Shown: positions 15,776-25,083 of the stretch, one piece after another
Position numbering within the stretch: position 1 is the stretch's first letter
How the letters are laid out: every line of letters begins with the position of its first letter
From: an uncultured Lachnospiraceae bacterium
GTDB lineage: Bacteria > Bacillota > Clostridia > Lachnospirales > Lachnospiraceae
Length of the DNA: 64,000 nt
Assembly (NCBI GenBank): GCA_910579935.1
Contig: CAJTVQ010000008.1
Location: 52,364 to 116,363 of the forward strand
Reading direction: 5' to 3'
Translations under genes and position numbers: made by a program
Notes under the pieces: model-generated
Seen by the model: only the letters and a program-made list of their open reading frames with translations
What the model was told of the DNA's origin: nothing
Databases searched by the model: none

Positions 15776-17383
15776 ATGGAGGAAAAGAATGTGGGCAACT
15801 ATGCGGAAGAAATAAACAGAAGAAGAACTTTTGCGATCATATCGCATCCGGATGCAGGAAAGACAACACTGACGGAGAAATTCCTGCTTTACGGGGGCGC
15901 TATCAATCTGGCGGGAAGCGTAAAAGGAAAGGCAACGGCAAGACATGCGGTTTCCGACTGGATGGAAATCGAAAAAGAAAGGGGTATTTCGGTAACCAGC
16001 AGCGTACTGCAGTTTGAATATGATAATTTCTGCATCAATATACTGGATACGCCGGGACATCAGGATTTTTCGGAAGATACTTACCGGACACTGATGGCTG
16101 CGGACTCGGCGGTAATGGTCATAGACGCCTCGAAAGGCGTGGAGGCGCAGACGCGGAAGCTGTTTAAGGTCTGCGTTATGCGTAAGATACCGATTTTTAC
16201 GTTTATCAATAAGATGGACCGGGATGCCGGGGATATGTTCGAACTTTTAGACGAAATCGAGCGGGAATTAGGAATTGCTACCTGCCCGGTGAACTGGCCC
16301 ATTGGCTCTGGCAAGAACTTTAAGGGGGTATATGACAGGAAAGAGAAGTGCGTCTATACCTATACGGATACCCAAAAGGGGACGCGGGAGGGCGAGACTA
16401 CGGTAATTCCTGCAGCAGAAGAGAAACGGCTGGCTGATCATATCGGAGACGGACTGCGGGACAAGCTGTATGAGGATATCGAACTGCTGGACGGCGCCAG
16501 TGCGGAATATGATTTGGAAATCATCCGTGCCGGAGAACTGACACCGGTCTTTTTCGGTTCCGCACTGACCAATTTCGGTGTGGAAATTTTCCTGCAGCAT
16601 TTTTTAAAGATGACAACCACGCCGCTTCCGAGAATGGCGGATACCGGTCTTATCGATCCGGTGGAGAACCAGTTCTCGGCCTTTGTATTTAAGATTCAGG
16701 CGAATATGAACAAGGCCCATCGTGACCGGATCGCATTTATGCGTATCTGTTCGGGCAAGTATGAGGCGAGCATGGAGGTAAAGCATGTGCAGGGCGGCAG
16801 GAATATGCGCCTGTCCCAGCCGCAGCAGATCATGGCGAGCGAAAGAAAGATTTTGGACGAGGCTTATGCAGGAGATATCATCGGCGTTTTCGACCCGGGA
16901 ATTTTCTCCATCGGGGATACGCTATGTATGCCGAAAGAGCAGTTTGCATATGAGGGCATACCGACCTTTGCGCCGGAGCATTTTGCAAGAGTCCGCCAGA
17001 TGGATACCATGAAGCGCAAGCAGTTCGTAAAGGGTGTGGAGCAGATTGCGCAGGAAGGAGCTATACAGATTTTTCAGGAATTCAATACGGGTATGGAAGA
17101 GATCATTGTGGGCGTGGTAGGTGTTCTGCAGTTTGAGGTACTGAAGTACCGTCTGGAAAATGAGTATAATGTGGAAATCCGACTGGAACCGCTTCCTTAT
17201 GAATATATCCGGTGGGTGGAAAATAAGGATATGGATCTTACGAAGCTGACGGGCACCTCCGATATGAAAAAAGTAAAAGATATGAAGGGCAATCCTTTGC
17301 TGCTGTTTGTGAACCAGTGGAGTATCGGCATGACGCTGGACAGGAATGAAGGGTTAATACTATCCGAGTTTGGACGTGATTGA
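15776..17383 (+). CDS. prfC: peptide chain release factor 3
   Basis: GTPase that recycles RF1/RF2 from the ribosome after peptide release; 535 residues from the ATG at 15776, close to the usual 529. G1 is HPDAGKTT (24-31), G3 is DTPGHQDF, G4 is NKMD; the C-terminal RF3 domain has FEVLKYRLENEYNVEI. A GTG at 15746 would add ten residues (MPAAVQAEKD) not typical of the family, but neither start has a strong ribosome site, so the start is uncertain. Confidence 0.95.
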   Translation: MEEKNVGNYAEEINRRRTFAIISHPDAGKTTLTEKFLLYGGAINLAGSVKGKATARHAVSDWMEIEKERGISVTSSVLQFEYDNFCINILDTPGHQDFSEDTYRTLMAADSAVMVIDASKGVEAQTRKLFKVCVMRKIPIFTFINKMDRDAGDMFELLDEIERELGIATCPVNWPIGSGKNFKGVYDRKEKCVYTYTDTQKGTREGETTVIPAAEEKRLADHIGDGLRDKLYEDIELLDGASAEYDLEIIRAGELTPVFFGSALTNFGVEIFLQHFLKMTTTPLPRMADTGLIDPVENQFSAFVFKIQANMNKAHRDRIAFMRICSGKYEASMEVKHVQGGRNMRLSQPQQIMASERKILDEAYAGDIIGVFDPGIFSIGDTLCMPKEQFAYEGIPTFAPEHFARVRQMDTMKRKQFVKGVEQIAQEGAIQIFQEFNTGMEEIIVGVVGVLQFEVLKYRLENEYNVEIRLEPLPYEYIRWVENKDMDLTKLTGTSDMKKVKDMKGNPLLLFVNQWSIGMTLDRNEGLILSEFGRD

Positions 17384-18730
17384 TTGTTGAGAAAGTATAA
17401 AAGAAAAAACAGAATCTGTATATGGCTTGTCATGCTCCTTCTTTTTGGGACAGGCTGCGGCAGCGGGACGGGAACCGAAAATCCGGCTCCGTCTTCCGTT
17501 GTGGTATCCGAACAGGGAAAAAACGGGGCGGATGGACAGGGACAGTCCGGGGGCAGGGAGGAACTGCCGACAGGCGAAAATGCAGACGGGACAGCAGCTG
17601 CGGAAGAAAAGGCGGTAACGCCGGATACGGAGGATGCCTATGACGAAGCGGCCCGTGAGGCAGTCGGTTTATCGGAAGAAAAAATCCCGCTGCTGCTGGC
17701 AGCACAGGAAGGCCGGTATAATTTTGACAGGCTGAATGAGGACGAGCAGCTGGTGTATGCGGAACTTTACCAGATCCTGTGCAGCCGGGGCGTGGATGTA
17801 AAGATAAGCTGCATGGATACGGACCGGATAGAGAAAGTATTTCAGTGTGTGCTCAATGACCATCCGGAAGTCTTTTATGTGGACGGATATACGTTTACCA
17901 AATATACGCTTGGTGAAGAATTGAAGAAGATTACCTTCACGGGAACCTATCATATGGACAGGGCGGAGGTGGAGGAAAACAGGAAAGAGATAGATGCATA
18001 TGTGAAGGAATGTCTGGCAGGCGTTCCTGAGGACGCAGATGAGTATGGGAAAGTGAAGTATGTTTACGAGTATATTATAGATCATACGGAATACAATGCC
18101 GGGGCGGCAGACAACCAGAATATTTGCTCAGTGTTTCTCCATGGGCAGTCGGTCTGTCAGGGATATGCGAAAGCGATGCAGTATCTTTTGGAGGAAATGG
18201 GGATTTTCTCGACACTTGTGATCGGAAGTGTATCGGAAGGAGAAGGACATGCCTGGAATCTTGTCCGGATAGACGGGGAATACTATTATGTGGATGCCAC
18301 ATGGGGAGACGCATCCTATCGGATGGAAGAGTCGGAAGATATGACAGGACAGGAAGCTGGAAGCGGGGAAAGCCTTCCTACCATAAATTATGACTATCTG
18401 TGCGTGACCACGGAACAGCTGTGTAAGACGCATACGATAGAAAATGTGACGGAACTTCCCCGGTGCACTTCGATGGAAGCAAATTATTATGTGCGGGAGG
18501 GCGCGTATTTTACTTCCCTGGATGAGGAAAAACTGACGGAGCTTTTTGAGCGGGAATATGCGAAAGGCAGCACCTATGTAACATTAAAGTGCAGCGAGGA
18601 AACGGTCTATCGGCAGATGGGGGAATTCCTGATCGAGGAACAGGAGATTTTCCGTTATCTGAACAGCCCGGACGGAGTGGTGGCTTATGCGGACAATGAG
18701 GAGCAGATGAGTCTGAGCTTCTGGCTGTAA
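17384..18730 (+). CDS. lipoprotein with transglutaminase-like domain
   Basis: Probably a membrane-anchored protein of 448 residues with a TTG start directly after the prfC stop (TTG TTG AGA AAG). The N-terminus is a basic region plus ICIWLVMLLLFGTGCGSG, a lipobox-like end (Gly at -3 is less usual). An acidic low-complexity linker (25-80) precedes a domain containing the full transglutaminase-like triad: Cys in QSVCQGYAKAMQYLLEEMGI, His in GEGHAWNLVRI, Asp in YYYVDATWGD. Such proteins are common in Clostridia; most are thought to be proteases or wall-associated enzymes. Function not assigned. Confidence 0.85.
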   Translation: MLRKYKRKNRICIWLVMLLLFGTGCGSGTGTENPAPSSVVVSEQGKNGADGQGQSGGREELPTGENADGTAAAEEKAVTPDTEDAYDEAAREAVGLSEEKIPLLLAAQEGRYNFDRLNEDEQLVYAELYQILCSRGVDVKISCMDTDRIEKVFQCVLNDHPEVFYVDGYTFTKYTLGEELKKITFTGTYHMDRAEVEENRKEIDAYVKECLAGVPEDADEYGKVKYVYEYIIDHTEYNAGAADNQNICSVFLHGQSVCQGYAKAMQYLLEEMGIFSTLVIGSVSEGEGHAWNLVRIDGEYYYVDATWGDASYRMEESEDMTGQEAGSGESLPTINYDYLCVTTEQLCKTHTIENVTELPRCTSMEANYYVREGAYFTSLDEEKLTELFEREYAKGSTYVTLKCSEETVYRQMGEFLIEEQEIFRYLNSPDGVVAYADNEEQMSLSFWL

Positions 18731-18736
18731 TGAAGT

Positions 18737-18775
18737 GCTGCCTGCCCTGCAGCCGTCCGGCTGTGGGCAGGCAGC
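18737..18775 (+). terminator. GC-rich hairpin after the lipoprotein gene
   Basis: GCTGCCTGCCC (18737-18747) pairs perfectly with GGGCAGGCAGC (18765-18775), with an inner CAGCCG/CGGCTG stem. No T-tract follows, so termination is uncertain. Confidence 0.5.
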
Positions 18776-18892
18776 GCTTGAAAACTGATTTCCGTGATAA
18801 ATGAAAGATAGGTCTATGCAAATTCAAGAAATTTTGGTATCATGGTAAAAATAAGGTTAGGTTTACGGTTGGCAAATAAATGGAGGTCTGGA

Positions 18893-19285
18893 ATGGAAAA
18901 GGAAAAAGAATTAGATAAAAGTACACAAATATTAAAGGAAGACGCGGGTATCGGTTCGGTGAAGATTGCGGATGACGTGGTGGCGATGATCGCGGGGATC
19001 GCGGCGGCGGAAGTGGACGGCGTGGCGGCAATGGCAGGGAATGTGCCGAATGAATTCATGAGCAAGGTAGGCGTGAAGAACCTGAAAAAGGGCGTGAAGG
19101 TGGAAGTGCTTAACAAGGTGGTAAAAGTGGATTTGGCACTGATCATGGAATACGGCTATAATATTCCGGCAACCAGCCAGAAGGTACAGGAGAAAGTGAA
19201 AAATGCCATTGAAAACATGACCGGACTGGAAGTATCGGATGTAAATATCCGCATTGCCGGAGTAAATATGGTAAAAGACAGATAG
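18893..19285 (+). CDS. Asp23/Gls24 family envelope stress protein
   Basis: A 130-residue cytoplasmic protein of the Asp23/YloU family. ATG at 18893 follows GGAGGTCTGGA; the 17 extra codons upstream are unlike the family. Residues 15-120 form the domain (GSVKIADDVVAMIAGIAAAE, KVDLALIMEYGYNIPATS, VNIRIAGVNM). Homologues sit at the membrane or influence envelope stress; in Clostridia one copy usually precedes nusB, as here (13-bp gap). Confidence 0.93.
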   Translation: MEKEKELDKSTQILKEDAGIGSVKIADDVVAMIAGIAAAEVDGVAAMAGNVPNEFMSKVGVKNLKKGVKVEVLNKVVKVDLALIMEYGYNIPATSQKVQEKVKNAIENMTGLEVSDVNIRIAGVNMVKDR

Positions 19286-19298
19286 GACGTAAGCGGAA

Positions 19299-19694
19299 AT
19301 GGGAAGACGGGAACTGAGAGAGCAAATCTTCAAGCTGTTGTTCCGTGTGGAGTTTCATCCGTTGGAAGATATGCCGGAGCAGGAGAAACTATTGTTTGAA
19401 GAGGAAAATGCGGTAAGCGAGAAGGACGAACAGTATATTCTCAGAAAATATGAAGATATCGTTTCCAAGCTGGAAATGATCGATGAGATGATCAATAAGG
19501 AAGCGAAAGGCTGGGAAACTGGTCGTATGGGAAAGGTGGATCTGACATTGATCCGCCTTGCGGTTTATGAAATGAAATATGATGATGACATACCTACCGG
19601 CGTGGCGATCAACGAAGCAGTAGAGCTGGCGAAGAAATTCGGGCAGGACAATTCCCCGTCTTTTATAAACGGGGTGCTTGCAAAATTTGCATAG
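19299..19694 (+). CDS. nusB: transcription antitermination factor NusB
   Basis: Binds boxA of rRNA leaders with S10 (NusE). The 131 residues begin MGRRELREQIFKLLFRVEF and end with VAINEAVELAKKFGQDNSPSFINGVL, both diagnostic. The sequence includes a short acidic insertion (about 25-50). Precedes xseA by 14 bp. Confidence 0.96.
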   Translation: MGRRELREQIFKLLFRVEFHPLEDMPEQEKLLFEEENAVSEKDEQYILRKYEDIVSKLEMIDEMINKEAKGWETGRMGKVDLTLIRLAVYEMKYDDDIPTGVAINEAVELAKKFGQDNSPSFINGVLAKFA

Positions 19695-19708
19695 ACCGTT
19701 CAGGGAGC

Positions 19709-20932
19709 ATGGTAATAAAAATGAAGCAGAATGTGTATACCGTGGCACAAGTGAATGCATATATTAAGAATATGTTTACGCAGGATTTTATGTTGCAGTC
19801 CCTTTTTGTAAAAGGGGAAGTGAGCAACTGCAAGTATCATTCCTCCGGACATATTTATTTTACGTTAAAAGATGAGAAAGGAACGATTTCCTGCGTGATG
19901 TTTGCAGGAAACCGTTCCGGTCTTGCTTTTCGGATGCAGGAAGGGCAGCAGGTAGTCGTAGGCGGAACGGTGGATGTCTATGAGCGGGACGGGAAATACC
20001 AGCTGTATGCAAAGCAGATTGTGCTGGACGGGGCAGGTCTTTTGTATGAACGGTATGAACAGTTAAAGAGGGAGCTGGAAGAACGGGGGATGTTCGATGC
20101 CTTTTATAAACAGCCGGTTCCGAAATTTATCCGCACACTGGGAGTGGTGACTGCCGCTACGGGAGCGGCGGTAAGGGATATCATCAATATTGCATCCAGA
20201 AGAAATCCTTATGTGCAGATTTTATTGTATCCTGCCATTGTGCAGGGAGAAATGGCGGCGCCGTCCATTGTAAAAGGAATACAGACGCTGGAACGTTACG
20301 GCGTGGACGTGATGATCGTAGGGCGCGGCGGCGGTTCCATAGAAGATCTGTGGGCATTTAATGAAGAAGCGGTGGCGCAGGCAATCTTTGACTGTCAGGT
20401 TCCGGTGATTTCCGCAGTAGGACATGAGACCGATACGACCATTGCGGATCATGTGGCGGATCTGCGTGCACCGACGCCTTCGGCGGCGGCGGAGCTGGCG
20501 GTATATGAGTATTCCCGGCTGCAGGGGGAACTGGCGGACTACCAGTATGCGATGGAACGTCTTTTAATGAACAGAATCAACAATTACCGGAACAGGCTGG
20601 AGCATTACGGAATGAAATTCAGGTATTTAAGTCCGGTAAGCCGGATCCGGGAACAGCGCACGTATACCATGAAGCTGGAAGACCGGATGGAAAATGCCAT
20701 GAAAGCTGTTCTAACGGAAAAAAGGCACCGGATGGAAGTCTATATTGAACGGCTGAAAGGGATGTCGCCTTTGGACAAGCTGAATCAGGGTTTTTCCTAC
20801 GTTTCGGATGAAACAGGGAAGACGGTGAGTGACATCGGGCAGGTGGAAATAGGAAGCCTGCTGGACATTCAGGTCAGGAACGGCCGGATTCGGGCACAGG
20901 CAGTCAGCAAGGAACGGATGGAATGGAAATAA
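19709..20932 (+). CDS. xseA: exodeoxyribonuclease VII large subunit
   Basis: Catalytic subunit of the single-strand DNA exonuclease; 407 residues. N-terminal OB fold (VKGEVSNCKYHSSGHIYFTL), then the exonuclease domain with GRGGGSIEDLWAFNEE and SAVGHETDTTIADHVADLRA, and a coiled-coil C-terminus. ATG 19709 has AGGGAG close upstream; ATG 19721 (MKQNVYTV) is a possible alternative. Overlaps xseB by 10 bp. Confidence 0.96.
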   Translation: MVIKMKQNVYTVAQVNAYIKNMFTQDFMLQSLFVKGEVSNCKYHSSGHIYFTLKDEKGTISCVMFAGNRSGLAFRMQEGQQVVVGGTVDVYERDGKYQLYAKQIVLDGAGLLYERYEQLKRELEERGMFDAFYKQPVPKFIRTLGVVTAATGAAVRDIINIASRRNPYVQILLYPAIVQGEMAAPSIVKGIQTLERYGVDVMIVGRGGGSIEDLWAFNEEAVAQAIFDCQVPVISAVGHETDTTIADHVADLRAPTPSAAAELAVYEYSRLQGELADYQYAMERLLMNRINNYRNRLEHYGMKFRYLSPVSRIREQRTYTMKLEDRMENAMKAVLTEKRHRMEVYIERLKGMSPLDKLNQGFSYVSDETGKTVSDIGQVEIGSLLDIQVRNGRIRAQAVSKERMEWK

Positions 20933-21222
20933 ATCTCATGGAGGAAAGTCTCATGAAAACAAATGCCGTAAAAGCAGGGCAGGAAATGGAAACAAGTGCG
21001 GCCGGAGCCGGACAGGAGCCGACAGAGCTTTCGCTGGAAGAATCTTTTGAAATATTGGAAGAACTGGTGGACAGGCTGGAAGCGGAAGATATTACACTGG
21101 AGGAGTCGTTTCAGGTTTACCAGAAAGGGATGGAAATACTGAAATGCTGCAATGATAAGATTGACAGGGTGGAAAAGAAAGTATTGAGAATCAATGAGGA
21201 TGGACAGACGGATGAATTTTAA
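20923..21222 (+). CDS. xseB: exodeoxyribonuclease VII small subunit
   Basis: 99-residue partner of XseA. The conserved part is LEESFEILEELVDRLEAEDI and LEESFQVYQKGMEILKCCND (about 39-85). The first 35 residues are a non-conserved extension; internal ATGs at 20938 and 20953 are alternative starts. It overlaps xseA at the front and ispA at the back. Confidence 0.93.
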   Translation: MEINLMEESLMKTNAVKAGQEMETSAAGAGQEPTELSLEESFEILEELVDRLEAEDITLEESFQVYQKGMEILKCCNDKIDRVEKKVLRINEDGQTDEF

Positions 21223-22129
21223 AGAAGAACTGGATGCGAGGACAGCACAGGCGGAAGAGGTGTTAAAGAAATATCTTCCGAAGGAAGAAGGATACCAGAA
21301 AACGGTAGTGGAAGCCATGAATTACAGCCTGCTGGCAGGCGGGAAACGACTGCGTCCGATACTGATGCGGGAAACCTTCCGTCTCTTTGGCGGGGAAGGG
21401 GAAGTAGTGGAGCCGTTTATGGCGGCATTGGAAATGGTGCATACCTATTCGTTAGTGCATGACGACCTTCCATGCATGGACAATGACGAATACCGGCGGG
21501 GCAGGAAGACTACCCATGTGGTGTATGGGGAAGGTATGGCGGTACTGGCGGGCGACGGTCTGTTAAACTATGCATTTGAAACCGCGGTGAAAGCTTTTGG
21601 AACATCTGGCGACGGAGAAATCCTGGGCAGGACGGCAAAAGCCCTTTCCGTATTTGCCAAAAAAGCGGGCATTTATGGAATGATAGGAGGACAGACGGCG
21701 GATATCGAAGCGGAAGACAGGGAAGCAGGAGGGCCGGAACAGCCGGTGACAGAGGAGCTGCTTTTGTTTATCCATGAACATAAGACGGCGGCGCTGATCC
21801 AGAGCGCCATGATGACCGGGGCCATATTGGCAGGGGCAGGGGAAGAGGAAATCCGCCGGATTGAAAAGTGCGCTTACAATATCGGCATCGCTTTCCAGAT
21901 ACAGGATGATATCCTGGATGTCACCAGCAGTCTGGAAGTGCTTGGAAAAGCAGTCGGAAGTGATGAGAAGAATCATAAAACCACTTATGTTACGTTAAAG
22001 GGCATGGAACAGGCAAAACGGGATGTGGAAAGCCTTTCCGGAGAAGCCGTGGACATCCTTGCCTCTTTTTCCGGCCGGAATGAATTTTTGGAGGAACTGG
22101 TCCGGCAGCTGGCAGGCAGGGAAAAATAA
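21212..22129 (+). CDS. ispA: short-chain polyprenyl (farnesyl/geranyl) diphosphate synthase
   Basis: Condenses IPP with allylic diphosphates, about 305 residues. Both aspartate-rich motifs are intact: HDDLPCMDND (first) and QIQDDILD (second). The start at ATG 21212 (MNFKEELDAR) matches the family and has AGGA 11 bases upstream; ATG 21194 and 21200 are in the same frame inside xseB. The small residues before the first motif (EMVHTYSLVHDD) suggest a C15-C20 product. It feeds on isoprenoid precursors made with the next gene, dxs. Confidence 0.94.
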   Translation: MNFKEELDARTAQAEEVLKKYLPKEEGYQKTVVEAMNYSLLAGGKRLRPILMRETFRLFGGEGEVVEPFMAALEMVHTYSLVHDDLPCMDNDEYRRGRKTTHVVYGEGMAVLAGDGLLNYAFETAVKAFGTSGDGEILGRTAKALSVFAKKAGIYGMIGGQTADIEAEDREAGGPEQPVTEELLLFIHEHKTAALIQSAMMTGAILAGAGEEEIRRIEKCAYNIGIAFQIQDDILDVTSSLEVLGKAVGSDEKNHKTTYVTLKGMEQAKRDVESLSGEAVDILASFSGRNEFLEELVRQLAGREK

Positions 22130-22197
22130 GGAAGAGGCGGATCAGGGGATTGGCGCGGTCAGACGGTAACGGAAAATAAGACAAAGAGGGTATGGAT

Positions 22198-24060
22198 ATG
22201 CTACTGGACAGTATTCGGCAGGTAAATGACATTAAGAATATCAACGAGGAAGATTATGATGCGCTGGCAGAAGAAATCAGGCAGTTTTTAATAGAAAAAA
22301 TAAGTGTGACAGGCGGACATCTCGGTTCGAATCTGGGAGCGGTAGAGCTTACGATGGCGCTGCATCTGGCGCTGAATCTTCCGGAGGACAAGATCATATG
22401 GGACGTGGGGCATCAGTCTTATACCCACAAACTTCTGACCGGGAGGCGGGACGGTTTTGAAACACTGCGCAAATACGGCGGCATGAGCGGTTTCCCAAAG
22501 CGTAAGGAAAGCAACTGTGATGCATTTGATACCGGACACAGTTCCACTTCCATATCGGCAGGGCTGGGACTGGTAAAGGCAAGGGATTTAAAGGGGGAAA
22601 AACATACGGTGGTGTCGGTGATCGGCGACGGTTCCCTCACCGGAGGAATGGCATATGAAGCCCTGAACAATGCGGCACGGCTGGATACCAATTTCATTAT
22701 CGTACTCAACGATAACAATATGTCCATTTCGGAAAACGTAGGCGGTGTGTCCAAATACCTGAACAATGTGCGAACGGCGGATAGTTATCTGGGACTCAGG
22801 GACGGGGTGTACAATACGTTAAAGGATATGCCGAAATACGGGGAGCAGATGGTAAAGTTCATCCGCCGCGCAAAAAACAGTTTTAAACAGCTGGTCATTC
22901 CCGGTATGATGTTCGAAGATATGGGAGTGACTTATCTGGGGCCGGTGGACGGGCACGATATTCCGCGTCTCACCCGTGTGCTTCAGGAAGCAAAGAGGGT
23001 GAAAAAGGCAGTGATCGTGCATGTGCTGACCCAGAAAGGCAAGGGGTATGCACCTGCGGAAAGGCACCCGGCCAGGTTCCATGGGGCGGAGCCTTTCGAA
23101 ATAGAAACAGGACTGCCCAGCCATCCGCGGACGAAGGCAAATTATACAGATATTTTTTCAACGGTGATGACGAAGCTGGGACAGCGGGATGAAAAAGTAG
23201 TGGCGATTACGGCGGCAATGCCGGACGGTACGGGGCTGAAACGGTTTCACAATATGTATCCCGACCGCTTTTTCGATGTGGGAATAGCGGAAGAACATGC
23301 CGTAACCTTCGCGGCTGGACTGGCGGCGGGGGGCATGAAACCGATCGTGGCAGTGTATTCTTCTTTCCTGCAAAGAGCTTACGACCAGATCCTGCATGAT
23401 GTCTGCATCCAGAACCTTCCGGTGGTATTTGCCATTGACAGGGCAGGACTGGTGGGAAGCGACGGGGAAACCCATCAGGGGATTTTTGATCTGTCTTATT
23501 TATCCTCCATTCCCAATATGCATATCATGGCCCCGAAAAACAAGTGGGAGCTTTCCGATATGATAAAGTATGCGGTGGATTTCGGCGCGCCCATTGCGGT
23601 ACGCTATCCGCGCGGAGAGGCTTATGACGGGTTAAAAGATTTCCGTCTCCCCATTGAATACGGGAAAAGCGAATGGATTTATGAAGAAGAGGATATCTGC
23701 CTGATCGCAGTAGGAAGCATGGTCAAAGTGGCGGAGCAGGTGCGCAGGGAACTGAAAGAAAGAGGGTACTCCTGCTCTTTGATCAATGCCAGATTCGTAA
23801 AGCCCATCGATGAAGAAATGCTCATGGAAGCAAGGGCGGTACATAAGCTGCTGGTGACGATGGAGGAAAATGTGGCAAGCGGCGGTTTCGGAGAGAAAGT
23901 AAGGGAGTTTTTGGACCGTACGGGCGGCGGAAACATGCTTGCCGTTACCATTCCGGACGAGTATGTGGAACACGGAAATGTAGAACTTTTAAAACAGGAA
24001 ATCGGTATGGATGCGGACAGTGTGGTAAAACGGGTCATTACGGAATACTGCGCACTGTAA
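22198..24060 (+). CDS. dxs: 1-deoxy-D-xylulose-5-phosphate synthase
   Basis: First enzyme of the MEP isoprenoid pathway, joining pyruvate and glyceraldehyde 3-phosphate with thiamine diphosphate. 620 residues. ThDP motif VIGDGSLTGGMAYEALNNAA with the NDNNMSIS end; N-terminal GGHLGSNLGAVELT; transketolase pyrimidine domain DVGIAEEHAVTFAAGLAAGG; C-terminal domain at 500 onward. ATG 22198 is chosen because GAGGG is 7 bases upstream; ATG 22192 is only 1 base from it. Lies 68 bp after ispA, the usual order. Confidence 0.97.
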   Translation: MLLDSIRQVNDIKNINEEDYDALAEEIRQFLIEKISVTGGHLGSNLGAVELTMALHLALNLPEDKIIWDVGHQSYTHKLLTGRRDGFETLRKYGGMSGFPKRKESNCDAFDTGHSSTSISAGLGLVKARDLKGEKHTVVSVIGDGSLTGGMAYEALNNAARLDTNFIIVLNDNNMSISENVGGVSKYLNNVRTADSYLGLRDGVYNTLKDMPKYGEQMVKFIRRAKNSFKQLVIPGMMFEDMGVTYLGPVDGHDIPRLTRVLQEAKRVKKAVIVHVLTQKGKGYAPAERHPARFHGAEPFEIETGLPSHPRTKANYTDIFSTVMTKLGQRDEKVVAITAAMPDGTGLKRFHNMYPDRFFDVGIAEEHAVTFAAGLAAGGMKPIVAVYSSFLQRAYDQILHDVCIQNLPVVFAIDRAGLVGSDGETHQGIFDLSYLSSIPNMHIMAPKNKWELSDMIKYAVDFGAPIAVRYPRGEAYDGLKDFRLPIEYGKSEWIYEEEDICLIAVGSMVKVAEQVRRELKERGYSCSLINARFVKPIDEEMLMEARAVHKLLVTMEENVASGGFGEKVREFLDRTGGGNMLAVTIPDEYVEHGNVELLKQEIGMDADSVVKRVITEYCAL

Positions 24061-24138
24061 CGGGAGAATGCGAACCCGCAAAATGTGAACCGCAGGCTGG
24101 GGACTGCAGTCTGCGGTCAGGAACGGAAGGAACGAGGC

Positions 24139-25029
24139 ATGAAAGAACGTTTGGACGTACTTTTGGTACAACAGGGGTATGCACCGTCCAGGGAAAAGGC
24201 AAAAGCGATTATTATGTCCGGCAATGTGTTTGTCAATGGACAGCGGGAGGATAAGGCAGGAACGACGTTTGATGAAACGAAAGCTCATATTGAAGTGAAA
24301 GGCAGCACTTTAAAATATGTAAGCAGGGGCGGTTTAAAGCTGGAAAAAGCGATGCTTTCTTTCAGTATCCGTTTAGGGGGTAAGATATGCATGGATATCG
24401 GCGCTTCCACAGGCGGGTTTACGGACTGTATGCTGCAGAACGGTGCGGTTAAGGTATACTCCGTAGACGTGGGGCATGGACAGCTGGATTGGAAGCTTCG
24501 GACGGATGAGCGCGTAGTCTGTATGGAAAAGACGAATTTCCGCTACATACAGCCAGAAGATATTACGGACAGGCTGGATTTTGCCTCTGTGGATGTTTCC
24601 TTTATTTCCCTCACGAAAATACTGATACCGGCACGGAATCTGCTGGCGGCGCACGGAGAGATGGTCTGTCTGATCAAGCCTCAGTTTGAGGCCGGAAAGG
24701 AAAAAGTAGGGAAAAAGGGTGTGGTGCGGGAACCGGAAATCCACGAAGAGGTTATAAGAAAAGTGGTGGATTATGCGGATCTCATCGGATTTTGTATAGC
24801 GGGGCTGGAATATTCTCCCATCAAGGGGCCGGAGGGCAACATCGAATATCTGGTTTATCTGAAAAAGAAAAGGGAGGAAGAGATACCGGAAGAAATCAGA
24901 GTACTTACGGAGGCAGAGGCGGAAAAACAGTTAGTGGAAATCCTGGCGGAGCGGAGCGGGGCGTCATGGGATGCGCAGATGGAAGCGTTGATTGTCCGGA
25001 CCGTGCAGACGGCGCACGGGGCCTTGTAA
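24139..25029 (+). CDS. tlyA: TlyA-family rRNA 2'-O-methyltransferase / hemolysin A-like
   Basis: 296 residues: an N-terminal S4 RNA-binding domain (ERLDVLLVQQGYAPSREKAK) and a FtsJ-type methyltransferase domain (SAM site DIGASTGGFTDCMLQ; DVSFISLTKILIP). Predicted to methylate 16S/23S rRNA riboses; the hemolysin name in databases is historical. Start at ATG 24139 follows GGAACGAGG; 18 upstream codons are not family-like. The cluster dxs-tlyA-nadK-argR-recN is standard in Firmicutes. The gap before it carries a small ACCGCAG/CTGCGGT hairpin (24089-24117). Confidence 0.94.
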   Translation: MKERLDVLLVQQGYAPSREKAKAIIMSGNVFVNGQREDKAGTTFDETKAHIEVKGSTLKYVSRGGLKLEKAMLSFSIRLGGKICMDIGASTGGFTDCMLQNGAVKVYSVDVGHGQLDWKLRTDERVVCMEKTNFRYIQPEDITDRLDFASVDVSFISLTKILIPARNLLAAHGEMVCLIKPQFEAGKEKVGKKGVVREPEIHEEVIRKVVDYADLIGFCIAGLEYSPIKGPEGNIEYLVYLKKKREEEIPEEIRVLTEAEAEKQLVEILAERSGASWDAQMEALIVRTVQTAHGAL

Positions 25030-25083
25030 AATGCGCATCCGTGAAGCCGTGATATGCAGACAAGCGCAGGAATGGAGTAAGGG